The notes beneath the pieces are model-generated. The model was given only the letters and a program-made list of their open reading frames with translations. It was not told where the DNA came from and did not search any database. Made by a program: the position numbers and the translations under genes. From assembly GCA_003537495.1 (NCBI GenBank), contig DPSB01000054.1, positions 1 through 5,652 of the forward strand: a stretch of DNA of 5,652 bases, read 5' to 3'. This document shows positions 5,618-5,652 of this stretch, piece after piece (the stretch's first letter is position 1; each line of letters starts with the position of its first letter). Source of the DNA: Cytophagales bacterium (GTDB taxonomy: Bacteria > Bacteroidota > Bacteroidia > Cytophagales > Cyclobacteriaceae).

Positions 5618-5652
5618 AGTAACAGGTAAAGGATCAAAATTAAGAAAATCAA
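5614..5652 (-). CDS. Possible C-terminal end of an upstream membrane-protein gene (partial)
   Basis: One frame from the right edge reads twelve codons, LIFLILILYLLL, then TGA at 5614-5616, which overlaps the epimerase ATG as ATGA. Every residue is hydrophobic, as in a terminal transmembrane helix, and the overlap type matches the coupled pair at 581-584. Glycosyltransferases or flippases with such tails often precede sugar-nucleotide enzymes, but nothing here identifies the family. AT-rich noncoding DNA can also produce a short hydrophobic frame, so this is tentative. Confidence 0.4.
   Translation of the reverse strand: MIFLILILYLLL
5635..5642 (-). promoter_or_regulatory. Possible -7 promoter box TAATTTTG upstream of the epimerase
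   Basis: An exact match to the Bacteroidota -7 consensus TAnnTTTG, 17 bp before the ATG. The matching -33 element would lie beyond the window edge, and the leader would be only about 10 nt. It competes with the reading of this stretch as the tail of an upstream gene. Confidence 0.25.

Noticed and set aside
1..5652. tRNA/rRNA genes, CRISPR arrays, insertion sequences, phage genes
   Set aside because: Nearly every base is covered by coherent coding frames. No repeat-spacer pattern, transposase, terminal inverted repeat or RNA-gene-like stretch was seen in the few gaps.

Overview
The window is a stretch of one-directional coding DNA from a Bacteroidota chromosome, most likely order Cytophagales or a close relative. 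Three things in the sequence point there: a large exported protein ending in a type IX secretion (T9SS) C-terminal sorting domain, moderately AT-rich DNA with weak or absent Shine-Dalgarno sites, and candidate promoter elements resembling the Bacteroidota -7 box TAnnTTTG. No RNA gene, mobile element, CRISPR array or clear terminator was seen.

All genes lie on the minus strand, so transcription runs from the right edge to the left. At the right edge a 12-codon, wholly hydrophobic reading frame ends in an ATGA overlap with the next start, and may be the tail of a membrane protein. Next comes an extended short-chain dehydrogenase that acts on a nucleotide sugar (4688-5617). After only 8 bp follows a 1175-residue secreted multi-PKD protein with a T9SS domain (1152-4679). 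A 103-bp gap then holds a candidate promoter/operator. It is followed by an Lrp/AsnC regulator (581-1048), a PyrR-like phosphoribosyltransferase joined to it by an ATGA overlap (75-584) and, 17 bp further on, the first 19 codons of panB starting at GTG (1-57), cut by the window edge.

Two functional groups can be inferred. The right part (membrane-protein tail?, sugar-nucleotide enzyme, T9SS cargo) looks like a cell-envelope operon. The left part (Lrp-type regulator, phosphoribosyltransferase, PanB) looks like a small metabolic operon. PanB consumes 2-oxoisovalerate, the valine precursor, and Lrp-family proteins commonly sense amino acids, so a link between branched-chain amino acids and pantothenate/CoA supply is a reasonable hypothesis.

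The most unusual object is the secreted protein. Its first PKD domain appears to be split by an insert of about 300 residues made of six degenerate repeats of about 52 residues, which look like beta-propeller blades. Most of the later PKD domains carry a regularly spaced cysteine pair. The second notable object is a perfect TAGAA-N6-TTCTA inverted repeat in front of the Lrp gene, overlapping its best -7 box and fitting an autoregulatory operator.
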